Shown in pieces: positions 10,642 to 23,365 of a stretch of DNA of 64,000 nucleotides (the first letter of the stretch is position 1; the number at the start of each line of letters is the position of its first letter). A program made the position numbers and the translations under genes. The notes beneath the pieces were generated by a model, which was not told the origin of the DNA, made no database searches, and worked only from the letters and a program-made list of their open reading frames with translations. This DNA comes from Metarhizium brunneum. Its lineage: Eukaryota; Ascomycota; Sordariomycetes; Hypocreales; Clavicipitaceae. The DNA is taken from assembly GCF_013426205.1 (NCBI RefSeq), contig NC_089422.1, positions 8,645,001 through 8,709,000 on the forward strand, given 5' to 3'.

Positions 10642-12484
10642 TTACATGTCGGTAGCCCTCCCAAATCTACAGCTATGCATTTAGCATATTGACACCATTC
10701 ACCAGCCCACATTGCCCGCACCGTCGTACCGAACAAGCCAAGCAAAAACGCCGTATGGCGCAACTAGAGCGGGGACGGGTTTGAGGGCCGTGCCGCCATG
10801 TATCTCCTCAGCTGAGAACTACCGCTCACTATGCCATCCTAAATATCTGTGACGGAGCTTGTGAGGATCCGCCTCTTGTGACGCGACCATAAACCGAGCT
10901 CGAGGGCACCTGGTCCACTCGAATGCGTCTGCGGCGAAAGGTGGAAGTAGCACGAGCCACAATCCCCTTTGTTGTGATATTTGACTGCCTCAAAGACCAA
11001 ACATGCAAATACCCCCCCAACTTAATACACTGCGCTGTAATTTCTTTTCCTTTTGTCATTGGTAGCGCCGCTTGGGGACCGTGAGATGGCATCCTCAACA
11101 CTTGAAGGAATGACGCTAGGCTACTGGGCGAATACCAAGGGAGAATTCCAAGCAAAACGGGAAGACGACGACAAATAAGCCGAATCTGCGAGTAACGACA
11201 TCTGCACTTGAATGAGGCAGAGACGTTTCAAGATCTGTGCATCTGCAACAGGTTGATAGTTGTACTCATGAATCCTATCAAGTGGCGTAATGTATTGACA
11301 ATGCACTCTCAATTGAAGAAGCGATGAGCGATGAGCGTGCTTTTATTACCCAGTGCCAGTTTTTGCTAACCTTGGAACTCGCCTGGATATTTGACGGATG
11401 TGCATGTTCACTCGTTATTACGTGCGCTCAGCATGGCTTGTTTATTGAACAAAACACCACGGATATTACTAGGAGGGGAATTGTTACCGAACATCGCGGA
11501 CGGGATCTCATCCTCTGGCTTGCGGGAAATCGGTTGAATTGCATGCCGAATTGTATCGAGCCATGATTCCGTCAGAGACCTCAGGGGCGCACAGCAAGAC
11601 ATCCCGGTCAGCTTCATCGCCTGCCTTCGGACAAATGGACCAGAACAAGATGAATAACGCCGAGTGCGCTTTTATTGGCGGCAAGACGCCGCTCGTTTAT
11701 TAGTGTGAGCTGCGACCCATGTTATTGCTGAGAATGACGAGCCAGTCCTTCACAGCATCATGCACTGTCTCAGGTGCGAACCTTTTTCGCTGGCAAATGC
11801 TTTCCATAGTCCGCTGATCCCGGAGCCATAGTCTATGTTATCAAGGGGACTCCCAGAAGAACCAGCAGTTTGACTCACATCCTTCTTGAACTATTATGTT
11901 TCCCAGCTGTTGTGTTGTCGCTCATTACATGCGAGGCTAGAGACGTTTGCGGATTGAGTTTCGGCTGGCATGGATCTGCGGGAGGAGCCATGCAAGTGAA
12001 CTACCTACAGCCCGCAAGAGAACAAAAAGGCCATGGAGATGATAATCTGTCTAATCAATATTGTGCAGAGCCCTCCAAGCGCTAATCCGTCTCATGGTTG
12101 CCACAATCTACGTGGTAACGGAAACTGGCAACGTGCTCTTGTATGACTTTCCAGATCGTAGCTGGGTCTCATTACAATATCAACACATGAATACGGGACG
12201 AACTACTTGGTTTGTTCCGAAACGGGAAGCGGAAATTAAAACAAGGCGGGGATGGAAATCCGCAGTCATCGGAAATGACAAGGGACCGTGCTGCTGCGTG
12301 ACTTGAGAAGCCGTCTTCATAGAATCCGATTTCCTGGATGGCTTGCTACTTGACACTGCTCTCAGAAAAGAAAACCCGTCTACCGCGCTCTATACTTGCA
12401 TTTCGTCTATGAAAAGTAACATCATCAAGCACATCTACCCCCCGTCATCATCTATAATAACCACAAGCGCATGTCAAGAACCGG
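10642..12484. other. Intergenic, no gene seen
   Basis: About 1.8 kb with scattered short open frames on both strands and no family signature. Its right end is the 3' region of the minus-strand symporter gene. Confidence 0.5.
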
Positions 12485-14349
12485 CTAATGTCCAAATCTA
12501 AAATTCAACCTCTTACTGCCCTCGTCCTTGGTGGTATTCAAATAGTGAACCCGTTCCTCCCGCGTCATGGACAGCCAAATCTTGTCGCGGCGCTCATTGA
12601 CCAGCACGTAGTAGGCCTTGATGCCGATGATCAGCACCACGTTCCAGGCCAGAACACCCAGCAGGATCTTGTTCCCCCTGTAGTAGTAGGGCTTGTCGTC
12701 GTCCCTGTAAATCTGCGAGGCAAAGATATTCGACATTTGCACCGACATGTTATACAGGGACGAGCCGACGGTGCGGGTGCGGACGGAGCCCGAGTTGCGC
12801 GAGGTGAGGGCGACCAGGACGGCGTGACAATACGGGTAGCCGACGAGGAGCGTCGACAAGACCCATTTGGACCAGTTGCTGTTGGGAAAGACAGTGGGCA
12901 GGGCGACGAGGGCGATGAGCAGGGGCAGCGCCCAGAACTGGGTGACGAGGCCGATGAGCACGCGCTGGTTGGCCTTCTCCGAGACCCAGGTCCAGAAGAG
13001 CAGCTGCAGGATGAAGATGGTGTAGGCGGGGATGGTGAGCAGGTTGGTCTCGAAGGTGTTGAAGCCGAGCGCCTTGCAGGTCAGGGTGATGTAGGCCTGG
13101 GGCGGCGTCACGGGGATGCTCCAGGTCAGGCCGAGCAGGTAGATGGGCCACAGGTGATAGTCGAGGAGGGCGTCCTTGAAGAGGGACCAGCTGAGGCCCT
13201 GGCGGTTGTGCATGGTGGCCTTGCCCGGGTCGTCGCGCAGGATCCTCGTCACCATGATGACCTCCTCGCGGGCCGTGAACCAGCCCTCCCGCGGCCGGAG
13301 CAGGCCCTTGTACTTGCCGCGGGCGGTCTGGGTCGGCGACGCGGGGAGGTACAGCCAGGTCCAGACGCCGATGAGGCCGGTGAAGATGCCCTCGATGAGG
13401 AACATGTAGCGCCAGCCCTCGCCGAGCGCGCCCCGGCCGCGGAGGTGCAGGATGCCGTAGGCGAGAAAGGCGCCCACGATCTGGGTCGACTGGTACGACG
13501 TCCAGAACCAGCTGAGGCGCCGCGGCAGCTCCGGGTTGGTGAAGAAGTAGCTCAGGTAGAGGATCACGTCGGGGATGAAGCCGCCTTCGATGAGGCCCAG
13601 CAGGAAGCGGCACACGTAGAAGCTCGACCGGCCGTTGAGGGCAGCCTGCGCGGCGGCGACGACGCTCCACGACACCATCTGGATGGGAATCCAGGTGTCG
13701 GGCCCGAGTTTCTTGCTGATGAGCTGCGAGGGCAGCTCGGCAAAGAGGAAGGAGCAGAAGAAGATGGTCTGGCCATTGTTGTAGTCGTTTGTGTTCATTC
13801 CGAGATCGCCTAGAGGGAGCGTCAGTTTCTACCATTGATGGTTTGTCTCAATGAGAAGCAAAGTCGGGAGCATACCCAGCATGTTGTCGGACAATGCTTG
13901 CGAGATGTTGCCGCGGTCGAGCTGCAAGGCAAAGAACATGATGCATGCCGGGAGGGCGATTTTCCAATTGAGCTAGCCTGCGAGTCAGCACGACGATATC
14001 AGAGAGTCCGGACGAGTCCATGTACCTTTTTCACGAGCTGCTCCTCTTCCTCGTATGACCATGTGGCCGAGGGATCGAATCGGTGCGTGCCTTCAAAACC
14101 CTCGACGGGCCGGTACACCTCCAACGCCTCTGGCGCAACAAAGACACCCTCGTTTTTATTACCGTCTTCCAAGGAAGATGACGAGGCCGACGACGGAGCC
14201 GTCTCGTAGCCAGCGTCGATGGACACATGGCTCACGTCCTTGCCGCCCAGCTGCCACCATTTCTGCCGTCGGTAGGGAACCGCACTTGCAACTGCAACTG
14301 CGCCGCCCTTGGAGGCCGGGAACGCCTCCGCGTTGTCTCGCTCAGACAT
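12485..14349 (-). CDS. MFS anion:cation symporter (allantoate/pantothenate permease type), 3 exons
   Basis: A plasma-membrane proton-coupled carrier of the ACS family (Dal5/Fen2/Liz1 group), which takes up small organic anions such as allantoate, nicotinate or pantothenate; the substrate cannot be told from sequence. Minus-strand exons are 14349-14026, 13972-13876 and 13809-12485, giving 581 aa, with introns of 53 and 66 nt. Splicing builds the family hallmark LNWKIALPACIMFFALQLDRGNISQALSDN, followed by LGMNTNDYNNGQTIFF and LFAELPSQLISKKLGPD. A polar cytosolic N-terminus of about 108 residues precedes 12 predicted helices. The third exon is very GC-rich at third positions, so the opposite strand stays open along nearly its whole length. 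A 50-bp A/T-rich homopurine-homopyrimidine tract lies directly upstream of the start codon. Confidence 0.88.
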
Positions 14350-16039
14350 TTTTTATTTTTATTCTTTATTAAAAAGAAAAGAAAAAAAAGAAAAAATCGT
14401 CTGGCAGAGGGGCGCATGTGCTCATTGCGAGTGTATTCCAAAAGGGCAGCATCGGTATAAATATGTAAACCGGCACCGCACCACCTCGGAGCCCTGGCCG
14501 GGATGGGAACAAAAACCACAAGCACCTCCCGGCTTGACTGCTGCAGAATCTGGTGCGAGATTGGTCTGCATCTTCTCATGCACCGCACGTATGAGACATT
14601 GTGGGGGATTGACGTGATGGCAAGGCTCACCAAGCTAGACCCGGCGTCGTGATGGTTGCCGTCGATTGCGTGACCGAGGCGACCGCAACGCGCATTGAAC
14701 CCGCGAGATGCCGGTGGATCACCAAGTGCGACTCGCTGCATGACACGCCCATGTTTCCGTGCTTTGCCCTACGCGAATGAACCCTGCAGGCTTTAAAACG
14801 TTTTGCTTCCGCTTTGATTGGCCGAAAATGATGTCAGATCTCGATAGCTTCGTGGGCAAAGGACGCTGTTGAATGAGCGTGCGATTTCGGACGCATCTAT
14901 TGGCCGTGAGGACAGCGGGATGCGGAATCAAGATATCAAGATATCAAATGCAGGTCGTTGCCACAATGAATAGACTTGTCTTGCGCGGCACCCGCAGCAA
15001 TGGCTGTTGTTCGGATGGAGAATCTGTAGGTTTTCGATATTGGCATCTATCCGACGGCCTTGGTCGGCAGAGTCATGGTGAGAATGATACGACATCCGAG
15101 CTCGGGATGGTATTATGAAATAAACCGACATTCTTGCACTCCTGGTCATTTGTCATATTCTGGTGAGAAGCCGTCGAGCCATGATGCTGGGACTCTAAAG
15201 AGCGAAACTTGGATCAGAAAATGAGGAGAGCAATGCACCCGCAAGCACGCCATCTGGAGGGGTCACCAGAATATAAGTACATCCTCCGCTTTTGACTCGG
15301 TCTTATCTGCGTCAAACTGGCAAATAAAGGTATTGCGTCCTTGGTCCTGTTGCACCACATTGCAGTCTGCATCCAACACTGAGTTGTGGAAAGGCAGCTC
15401 TGGTGTCGACTGCACCTCATGACTACGCAGATTGGGTTACTTTGTGCCTCTGATCGGGACAAAATATATAATCGAGAGAAATAACCCGCCCATCGTCACC
15501 TGTGGGCATGGCAACTTGTCTGGCTAGCTAGGTAGCTTAATCCGATCCGTTTTGCATCCCGTGGTACCTACGACATTCCCGACAGACGTCCACCCCAAAG
15601 AAACTGTCCTGAATGGAAAGTATGTACGGATGAGACAATTCTTGACGTAGTTTAGTCATCAAAGGTGCTCCTTGTACGGCTATCCAATGTAGTATACGAA
15701 ATATACACGCCTTGTCACAGTGGTTATCAGGTTTGACCACTGCGTCACGGCGCAAAAAGATCTACCAATGGCAGCCCATGGCCGAATACCCGATACCTAG
15801 CTTACAAGTGTGCACACCTTGGCTTTCTATTTCCCTTTCTCCCCATGGCCTCTGACGCTCCTCAAGGAAACCAAGGGGACCTAAAACCGGCAACCACCAG
15901 TCAAGACCATCACCGGGGATGTACCCTCGCAGCGGAAACATTACTCACAATTTCCTTGTACGCACTCAACCATGACATCAGTCTTTGCGTCTCTTTTGTT
16001 CCAAATAACCAAGTGCCCACTCCACTATGTAGCCAGCAG
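14350..16039. other. Intergenic; A/T homopolymer tract then nothing clear
   Basis: It begins with a T-rich then A-rich tract (14350-14398) that forms the leader of the minus-strand symporter. The rest holds short open frames only, with no recognisable gene. Confidence 0.5.
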
Positions 16040-16768
16040 TCAGCACAATCCAAAATCCAAAAACACGGACAACTCATACGTACGCCGGGCATCAGATTTA
16101 TCCCCACAGCACAATCGCAATGACTTGTTAACCCTTCCGCCTCTATCGGCATCTTGATCATCATCGCAGCAGTAGCAAAACTCAAACGTGCTCGGCATAG
16201 GCGACAAGTGAGGTGTCGCCAAATTACCTAGATCCGGTGCGTCCAGCCCTGGTGGGTGGTTTTCCAGGCTCTCATCGTCGAATAACAGGTGTTTATCGCC
16301 CAACAAGACAATTTCACACTCAATCCACGCACCGGTATGGCGAAGGTCGCTTTCAGGTCTCATCGTCGGCTTCGAGTCGGAAGGAGTACCGCTGCAGCCC
16401 AGCTCTGGACATGTCGAACGCCATCTGCCTCGCGTAAATGGCGAAGCGGCATTGTGGTCCTCTGTAGAGCATACGGTGCTCGCATTGCTCCAATTACACT
16501 CTGATTCAGACATGTAGGCGAAATCATCTCCGTCCCAGGAGCGCGAGAAGCGTGTATGTGTTGAAGCATGCTCCACCATCGGCTGGCTGCCGCCTCTGAG
16601 GTCATCTGAGCGTGGAGACTGCCTCAAATCTACATTTCGACTTTTTGAATTTCGTTTCGATGCTCTTGCGGGGTACTTTTCGTCGTTTTCCTTCCATGGC
16701 TGCCTCCTGGTACGCTTCAATGGTGGCCTTGTGCTCCCCTTTTCGGACACATTCTGACACTGCGCCAT
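16040..16768 (-). CDS. Hypothetical protein, basic N-terminus and acidic C-terminus
   Basis: A single open frame of 242 aa from ATG 16768. The N-terminal third is rich in Arg, Lys and Ser (PPLKRTRRQPWKEND and similar, NLS-like). The middle is polar with several Cys, and residues 150-200 are acidic and Pro-rich, ending in a CYCCDDDQDAD run. There are no membrane segments and no domain that I recognise. A 3' intron removing the last ~45 residues is possible. It could be a fast-evolving nuclear protein; the coding call rests on length and uneven composition. Confidence 0.45.
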   Translation of the reverse strand: MAQCQNVSEKGSTRPPLKRTRRQPWKENDEKYPARASKRNSKSRNVDLRQSPRSDDLRGGSQPMVEHASTHTRFSRSWDGDDFAYMSESECNWSNASTVCSTEDHNAASPFTRGRWRSTCPELGCSGTPSDSKPTMRPESDLRHTGAWIECEIVLLGDKHLLFDDESLENHPPGLDAPDLGNLATPHLSPMPSTFEFCYCCDDDQDADRGGRVNKSLRLCCGDKSDARRTYELSVFLDFGLC

Positions 16769-18562
16769 GGATACAGGACCAGTGTGTAAAAGACGATGTC
16801 GGTAATTCAATTCCTAAACTGTTTAATTTGGACTCATGTGCAACACGATAGACGGCAGGAAGTATAACGAATAAGCTGTTGGGTCGGGAATATACGTGAC
16901 TGCGCGGTATAAGGGTCTGAGCAAGGGTTATATGGCTTCAGCTCGTCATCGATGGTCCCTGTGGTTGATATCAAGAGATGTCAAGCTCCTGTCCACTTCG
17001 ACAGAGGGATTCTTGAAAAAGAGATAAAAGGGAGATGAAGGGGGGAAATGAAAAGAAGAACGGTGAGAGGGGGGAAGCGGTCTTTATGGCCCTGCGCGCC
17101 CGCCGACGCCCCTCGAATCGGACCAATCACATCCTGCCCTGTCCAACCTCATCCCGTCCTAGACCCCTTCCACGTCATGGTTTTACGCACGTGTATTATC
17201 TTTTTCCCTCATCCCTTTGCTATTTTTGAACCCTTCATCATTTTGTATCAGTTTTGACCTTGAAATGGTTGAAAAAAGCTTCTGGAAGCCGTTTCGACCT
17301 CGGTGGCCTACCTGTACGACATCTCTGGTCAGCTAGCACGACGTCTGGGCATTACACAGCAATGGTGCGATTTAGGGTGTACAAGGTCTGCTGTAGACGT
17401 TATATCAAGGCCTGTCGTGCTCTTGAGACTTGATGCATCACAAATTTGCCGTCTTGGACACTGCTGCTGGTGCCCGAACCCGTTTCTCCGTGTCATACTC
17501 GTCACGGCCAGGCGGACTCGTATCTAGAGCAATTAAACGGTTTTCTAGGTCTTTTTTTTAGCTGGTGATTAATCTTGGACGTCTTCTAGGCATTGTTGTT
17601 GAGCTGGCAAGGTTGTGTTCTGTGTAGATGGTGGAAATGAAGGAGTGAGGCAGGGCCGTCTGATAGATGCTTGCGGGGCACGACCCAATGCTCACAGCTA
17701 CTGTTCTTGATCCCCCGGATAACACAGTCCAAATGCCACACAAGTTGTGTTTTTCCGCCACGGGGACTTTTCTGTGAATAAGGGTTGGTGGCAAACGGCT
17801 TGCGAGCAGGTCCATTGCAGACGGCAGTGCATCTACAGCGATACACCGGCGGAGGGCACCGACATTTGGTCAGGCCGATATGTGTTCCACAGGTGTCACT
17901 TGTGTCCTCGTCGGTGCATGTCGCTGTCCACTGCAGGCAACCAGATACTTGCAATTCAAGTCTGAAGAAGCGCTGGTTCTGAATCTGTCCGAGGGCGTGT
18001 AAGTGCAGGAAATTGCCCGATTGGGCAGTCAGATGTGGCCCGGCCAATGTGATGTGATTAGTCACGTCAAGTTTGATGTGGCTGGCTGGCAGGCGCGCCG
18101 CCGTTCGGGTCGGGCAATTGGCGTATTGCAAGGCAAGCCACAGGTGACAGATTTATGCGTGGCTGTCTGTCATATTGACATGATATTGTATAGTGGTGCT
18201 GCTTGCACGTTGCGTGCTACGAAGCCTCGACTGATACATGCAGTTAAAACGCCCTTGGGGCCGGGGAACCCTAGTTCGTTCGAGGCGTGCCATGTGCGAC
18301 CTGACATTCTCTCTCACACGGCGGTGATTATTGGCATCAAACACGACGACGTCTGGTTGGTCGCGCAACTCCCACTCGCCCCACTTCTTGGCACCGGCTG
18401 AGGTCTCACGGTTCCGGTTCACCTTGATCCCTTCAAAACAGGAGCACACGTATCGCGCCAAGGCGTCCTGGTGCATTGCGTCCTGTCTACCCAGAGATCC
18501 GGCAGTGCGTTTTGAGTAAATCCCCGGCTCTGTCACCAGTCTCTGAGCACCAGGCATACACC
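16769..18562. other. Intergenic / promoter of the EVE gene
   Basis: About 1.8 kb without a supported gene. A purine-rich stretch (17020-17080) and pyrimidine-rich DNA (17190-17260) are present. Open frames on both strands at 17586-18644 are short and overlap without family signal. Confidence 0.5.
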
Positions 18563-19631
18563 ATGGCACCGAGAAAACGAGCTGCCTCAGGCATTGAGAC
18601 CAATGGCGAACCCGTTCCCAAGAGACGCTCAGCTCGTCAAGCAACAGCCTCTGTCTCCAATTCGTCTTCTGGCCCAGTCTCTACTCAAAACATCCAAGTG
18701 CCTCGGAATGCTGGGACCAAGGCGAGCTCCAAGCAATCCAAGACGGACACCGAGGCCGCGGCCAAAAAGCCCACCAAGCAGTCAACAGGCGGCGCAAAGG
18801 CCAGCAAGGCGGCCTCGCCAATCGCAAGTAAGAAGGATGCCGGCGCCAAGAGCAATGAAAGAGCCGCATCAGAAGACGTCGACGTAGATTCTATACCCAC
18901 AACTAATCCCGAGGCGCCCCGACATGAAGGCGAGTGGTACTGGCTGATGAAGGCGGAGCCGGAGACGCGCTATGAGAACGGCATCGACGTGAGGTTTTCC
19001 ATCGACGACTTGCGGGCCAAGACGAAACCCGAGGGCTGGGATGGTAAGCCTTCCATTGTCGTCTCAGAAGAAATCGTGAGCGCTAACTCCCATCAGGAAT
19101 CAGAGCATATGCCGGTACGTCTCGCTCGCCTCATCCGCGACACATGAACCCTGCCCTAACTATCGCAGCCCGCAACCACATGCGGAACATGAATGCCGGC
19201 GACAAAGCCTTCTTCTACCACTCCAACTGCAAAGAACCCGGCATAGCGGGCACAATGGAGGTGGTCAAGGAATTCTCCGAAGACGGTTGGCCTCTCCTTG
19301 ACTATTGCCCAGAGTGTGACTGACCAAGAGCGTAGTGAGCGCCCGTCGGCCGGGCACACCCTACTACGACTCCCAATCGACAAAGGACAAGCCGCGCTGG
19401 AGTCTTGTCCACGTCGAGTTTCGCAAAAAGTTCGCCGTGCCGATTCCCCTCAAGGAACTACGCGAGATGGGGAAGCCAGGCGGCCCGCTGGAGAACATGC
19501 AGATGCTGAAGCAGAGCCGGCTGAGTGTGAGCCGGGTCAGCAGCGAGGAGTGGGCGGCCTTGTGTAAGGTTGCGGACGAGAAGGCGAAGGAGGCGGGATT
19601 GGAGCATGAGACGGGCAAGTTGAAGAAGTGA
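18563..19631 (+). CDS. EVE-domain protein (thymocyte nuclear protein 1-like), 4 exons with an 18-nt micro-exon
   Basis: EVE domains are PUA-fold modules that read modified bases in nucleic acid; the animal relative THYN1 is nuclear. Proposed exons are 18563-19043, 19097-19114, 19169-19285 and 19336-19631, giving 303 aa. Residues 1-120 are low-complexity, rich in Ala, Lys, Ser and Thr, with PKRRSARQ as a likely nuclear signal. The domain starts near residue 124 with WYWLMKAEPETRYENG, then FSIDDL. The 18-nt exon supplies GIRAYA, joining to ARNHMRNM and FFYHSNCKEPGIAGTMEVVKE. The last exon gives GTPYYD, KPRWSLVHVEF and RLSVSRVSSEEW. Introns are 53, 54 and 50 nt; the third uses a weak donor (GTTGGC) but its phase and the family alignment agree. 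Start context is caccATG. Confidence 0.87.
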
Positions 19632-20341
19632 CGGCGGTGAGGCGCCTAAGTGGACGCGTATATGCCCGTTGACGGTCTGGATAATTGTATCGGGAGTCAA
19701 ATAGGAACGACCGCCGTATTCCATGCTTCAGTCGGCTTGCGGCACTGACGCTCCATGCAATCCACCAGGTCTCCGTGCGTACGTCTAACCTGCACAAGAA
19801 GGGGACGGCGACTCATCTTGTTGTTCCCGCGTGGTCGTCCGGCTCCGCCCATTTCTCACGATCCTTGGACGCAACGACCTGCAAGCATGACACGGCATCT
19901 CATGGCCCGGTCTCGGCCGGATAGTTATCCATCTACCTAACCGTGTTTATCAACTTTGTCTGGTCCCGTGCCTCTATCTAAATAGCAACGACCGCTTTCG
20001 CTCCACCACACGGTCATCCAAGTGGCCCTGTCGAGATTCATTCTCGCGCGGACAGAAAAACCAACGGCACAAAGTCCATCATCTCGGAACCACGAGCCGG
20101 ATTCCACGCCCTTCCGACGACGGCACTTGTCCCCATCGTGGGCCGTGGTAGATGCCGAATCTAGTTACGTACTCTAAAATAAAACTCCCCATTCTTTCTG
20201 GGACCGTGGATCTCACGCCCAACCATGACGACAGCCGATATCGGTCACGGAAAGAATATAAAGAAATGGCCATGAATACGTCTGAAAAAAACAAAAGTCG
20301 ACTTCCACCAGATATCGCTTCCCTTTTGTCTATTCTCCGAG
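19632..20341. other. Intergenic / promoter region
   Basis: 710 bases between two co-directional genes. I see no gene or RNA. Confidence 0.5.
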
Positions 20342-21865
20342 ATGTCTTCGGTGGAGGCGACACGCAATGCCACCGATGGGCGTCGTCCGCCGTCCCCAAT
20401 CCCCCTGCGTGAGGGCGATACCCAAGGCTCATCGACACCCCATAGCGAATGGGACGATGGCGCCATGGCCAATATTGCGACTGCAGAGCCCGTCCCTCCC
20501 AACGGGGGGTATGCGTGGGTTTGCACATTCGCCGTGTTTCTCATCAACGCCAACACCTGGGGTATAAACTCGGTTCGTGGCCCTGCTTCCGCTTCCAGCT
20601 GAAAACCAACACGTGCTCACCAAAACAAACAGTCGTGGGCGGTCATCATGGCCCAATACTCGACCAACAAGGAGGCCATCCAGGCCTCGCACCTCGAGTT
20701 CGGCCTCGTAGGCGGCCTCTCCATCTCGCAGGCGCTCCTCGTCTCGCCCCTCGTCACCGTGGTCCGCAGACGCATCGGCGCCCGGTGGACCATTCTCATC
20801 GGCACCGCGCTGATATTCGTGTCCCTCCTCACGTCCTCCTTCGCCTCCAAGATCTGGCACCTGGTCCTCGCGCAGGGCTTCTGCTTCGGCTGGGGCATGG
20901 GCTTCGCCTACGTCACGGCCTCGGCGCTCCTGCCGCCCTGGTTCTCCTCGCGCCGCAGTCTGGCCGTGGGCGTGGCGACGGCGGGCTCTGGCATCGGCGG
21001 CCTGGTGTACAGCATCGTCACGGACCGCGTCCTGCACGCCTGGGACCTGGGCTGGGCGTACCGCGTGCTCGCCGTCTCCGCGCTGTCCGCCAACCTGCTC
21101 GCCGCGTTCCTGCTGCGGGACCTCAACGACAAGCCGCGCGCCGCTGGGCCGGGCGAGATGCGCCCGAGCAGCTTCAGCCCGCGCGACTTTGGGCGCGTCG
21201 AGGTCCTCCTCATTGTCGTCTGGGGGGTCGCCACGGAGCTGGGGTACATCATCCTGCTGTACTCGCTGCCCATCTACGCGGCGTCCATCGGCCTCACGCC
21301 CGCCCAGGGCTCCGTGGCAAACGCCCTGCTCAACCTGGGCCTCGCCGTCGGCCGCCCGCCCCTGGGCTACTTCAGCGACGTCTTTGGCCGCATCAGCGTG
21401 GCCGGGGCGACGACCTTGCTCTGCGCTGTGTTTTGCTTCGCGCTCTGGATCCCCGCGCAGTCGTTTGCGCCTCTTTTGGTCTTTGCTCTCGTTGCCGGCA
21501 TGCTCTGCGGCACCTTTTGGTGCACAATCACGCCGGTGCTGGCTGAGGTTGTGGGCATTGCAAAGTTTGCCAATACCTTTGGCGTCATTTGCATCGGGCT
21601 CGTTCTGCCCACGACCTTTGCGGAGCCCATTGCCATGAAGCTGGTGGAGGGGGATTCCAACAGCAATACGGCGTTTATCCACGCGCAGCTGTTTACGGGC
21701 TTCATGTTCCTCATTGGGTCGGTGTGCGTGTGGCTATTGCGGTGTTGGAAGATCTTTAGCGATGTTGAGAAGCGAGAGGAGTCGATGACTACCCTGGAGA
21801 GACAGCATCGGTATTGGGTCTCCTGGATCACGCCTCAAATGATGTTTAGCACGCAGCGGGTGTAG
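20342..21865 (+). CDS. MFS monocarboxylate-type transporter, 2 exons
   Basis: Second carrier of the fungal MCT-like branch in this window, unlike the first in sequence. Exons 20342-20572 and 20633-21865 are separated by a 60-nt intron (GTTCGT...AACAG) and give 487 aa. A polar N-terminus of about 55 residues leads into VPPNGGYAWVCTFAVFLINANTWGINS, and the second exon continues SWAVIMAQYSTNKEAIQASHLEFGLVGG, the expected helix 1 to helix 2 transition. A GARW motif follows helix 2 and about 12 hydrophobic segments follow in all. The second exon has strong GC bias at third positions, which opens the opposite strand. Substrate unknown: short organic acids, or an esterol or secondary-metabolite role as in fungal paralogues. 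Confidence 0.87.
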
Positions 21866-23365
21866 GTGTGAAGAAACACGGGACCTATCGCCTGCCATGC
21901 TGAGGGCGGACGTTGGATGCTGGGAAAATTATGATACAAAAGTCTGGAACGCACTGTAATTACGGTGCCGTTTTGCGTTTGGTGTTCATTTCTGTTTGGC
22001 CAACATGTTTTAGCGATTGGTTGGCACAAGACTGAGCGATTTTGTTGACGCGATTACATGGCGACGCAACGAGTGGTCAATTGTTTTGACAAGAATTTGC
22101 ATGCTAGCCCCTTTAATGGATGTCTTTACACATAGAATAGATACTACTTTGTTTCCCATTTCATTTACTTGGAATATATCTTCTACATCATCTCACTCCG
22201 CTTCAGCAACCACCTCTTGGCAACACCATTTTGTCCTCTACGCCCAGGTCCTCGTAAATGCATAATGCTGAACGTCATAGCGGAACGCGGATGAAAGGAG
22301 TGCGTTGATTCTATTATTGGAGATGCCGTCAAAGTAGGCCGGACCCTGTACGTGATGTCGTTCCATGTTCAACATTGCATCCACTCTCGAAGAGGCTTCA
22401 TGCGGGGTAAAAGCTCAAGGGTAATACTATTCTCTAGACATGTTACCGGGTTCGATAGGTTTGCGGCAAATATAACGAGTAACCAAGCTACATGACTACG
22501 AATTGAACCAGTTGTAGCACCAGACTATCACCCACCTTCAAATAAGATTTTCAACTCTAACCCTGATTGCGACGCCACAATAAACGTACGAAGAGGTAAT
22601 TCTACCAATCACTAGTTGATACAAAATCCTCCGTGCATAAATCCAGGTTGGAGTACCAAACTTTTCTTTTAAAGCATTTTAGTGCCTGTGCTTTCTGAAT
22701 CAGTCACATCTCTCGATGGCTCTGGTCTTGCAACAGCGAGTGCTCTTTTATCGGCTGTCTTAATAGATTTAAGAAGCGAATAGATGTTTCAAAGCTCCGC
22801 CCACGATGCACTCTGGTCTATGTGGTTGCGTTCTGGGCAAGGTAGCATCAACCAAACTCAACCTTGCAAACACGGGCATGTCACACAAAGTCAAGTACAC
22901 GAGTTACGATCAACAGTCATCACCAATAGCAAGTCTGCATTAAAGTAAGATTAAGATAGTACTCACCACCCCTACCTAATCCCCTAATCCTGGATGTAAT
23001 TGAGGGATGACGTCAAGCTTCCGAACGTCCCGCAACCTGCCGCGTCCCGAGTTTAGCTTTTATACCCTACCTCAAGAAGCGTGAAACCTAAATAAGAAGT
23101 AAGTTTAAGGGAAAGAATGTTAAATAAAAATCAAGAGGACAAGATAGTGAAATGTTCCATGTATTTCCGATGGAATGTACACGGAAACGTTTTAGTGTAG
23201 GCAACGAAAAGCGGCGAGGGCGCCTCATGCGATTTGGACAAAAGACATCAGCTATAAATATTCGCCTAATCCCCTGACATTATTCTCCAAGATCTTATAC
23301 AGCTTACATCACCAATTCTAATCTATCACGCTACCTTACAAATCGTGAGCTATCAGGTCAAAACC
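21866..23365. other. Gene-poor, AT-rich intergenic region
   Basis: 1.5 kb with no supported open frame. AT-rich patches and a pyrimidine-rich leader immediately precede the small secreted protein gene at 23366. Confidence 0.55.

Noticed and set aside
12488..13813. Plus-strand open frame of 441 codons opposite the ACS transporter
   Set aside because: Low-complexity translation (Asp, Glu, Gly, Gln, Arg) created by GC-rich third positions; the minus strand encodes a clear 12-helix carrier.
20429..21682. Minus-strand frame of 417 codons and plus-strand +1 frame across the second MCT transporter
   Set aside because: Both are compositional shadows of the transporter exon.
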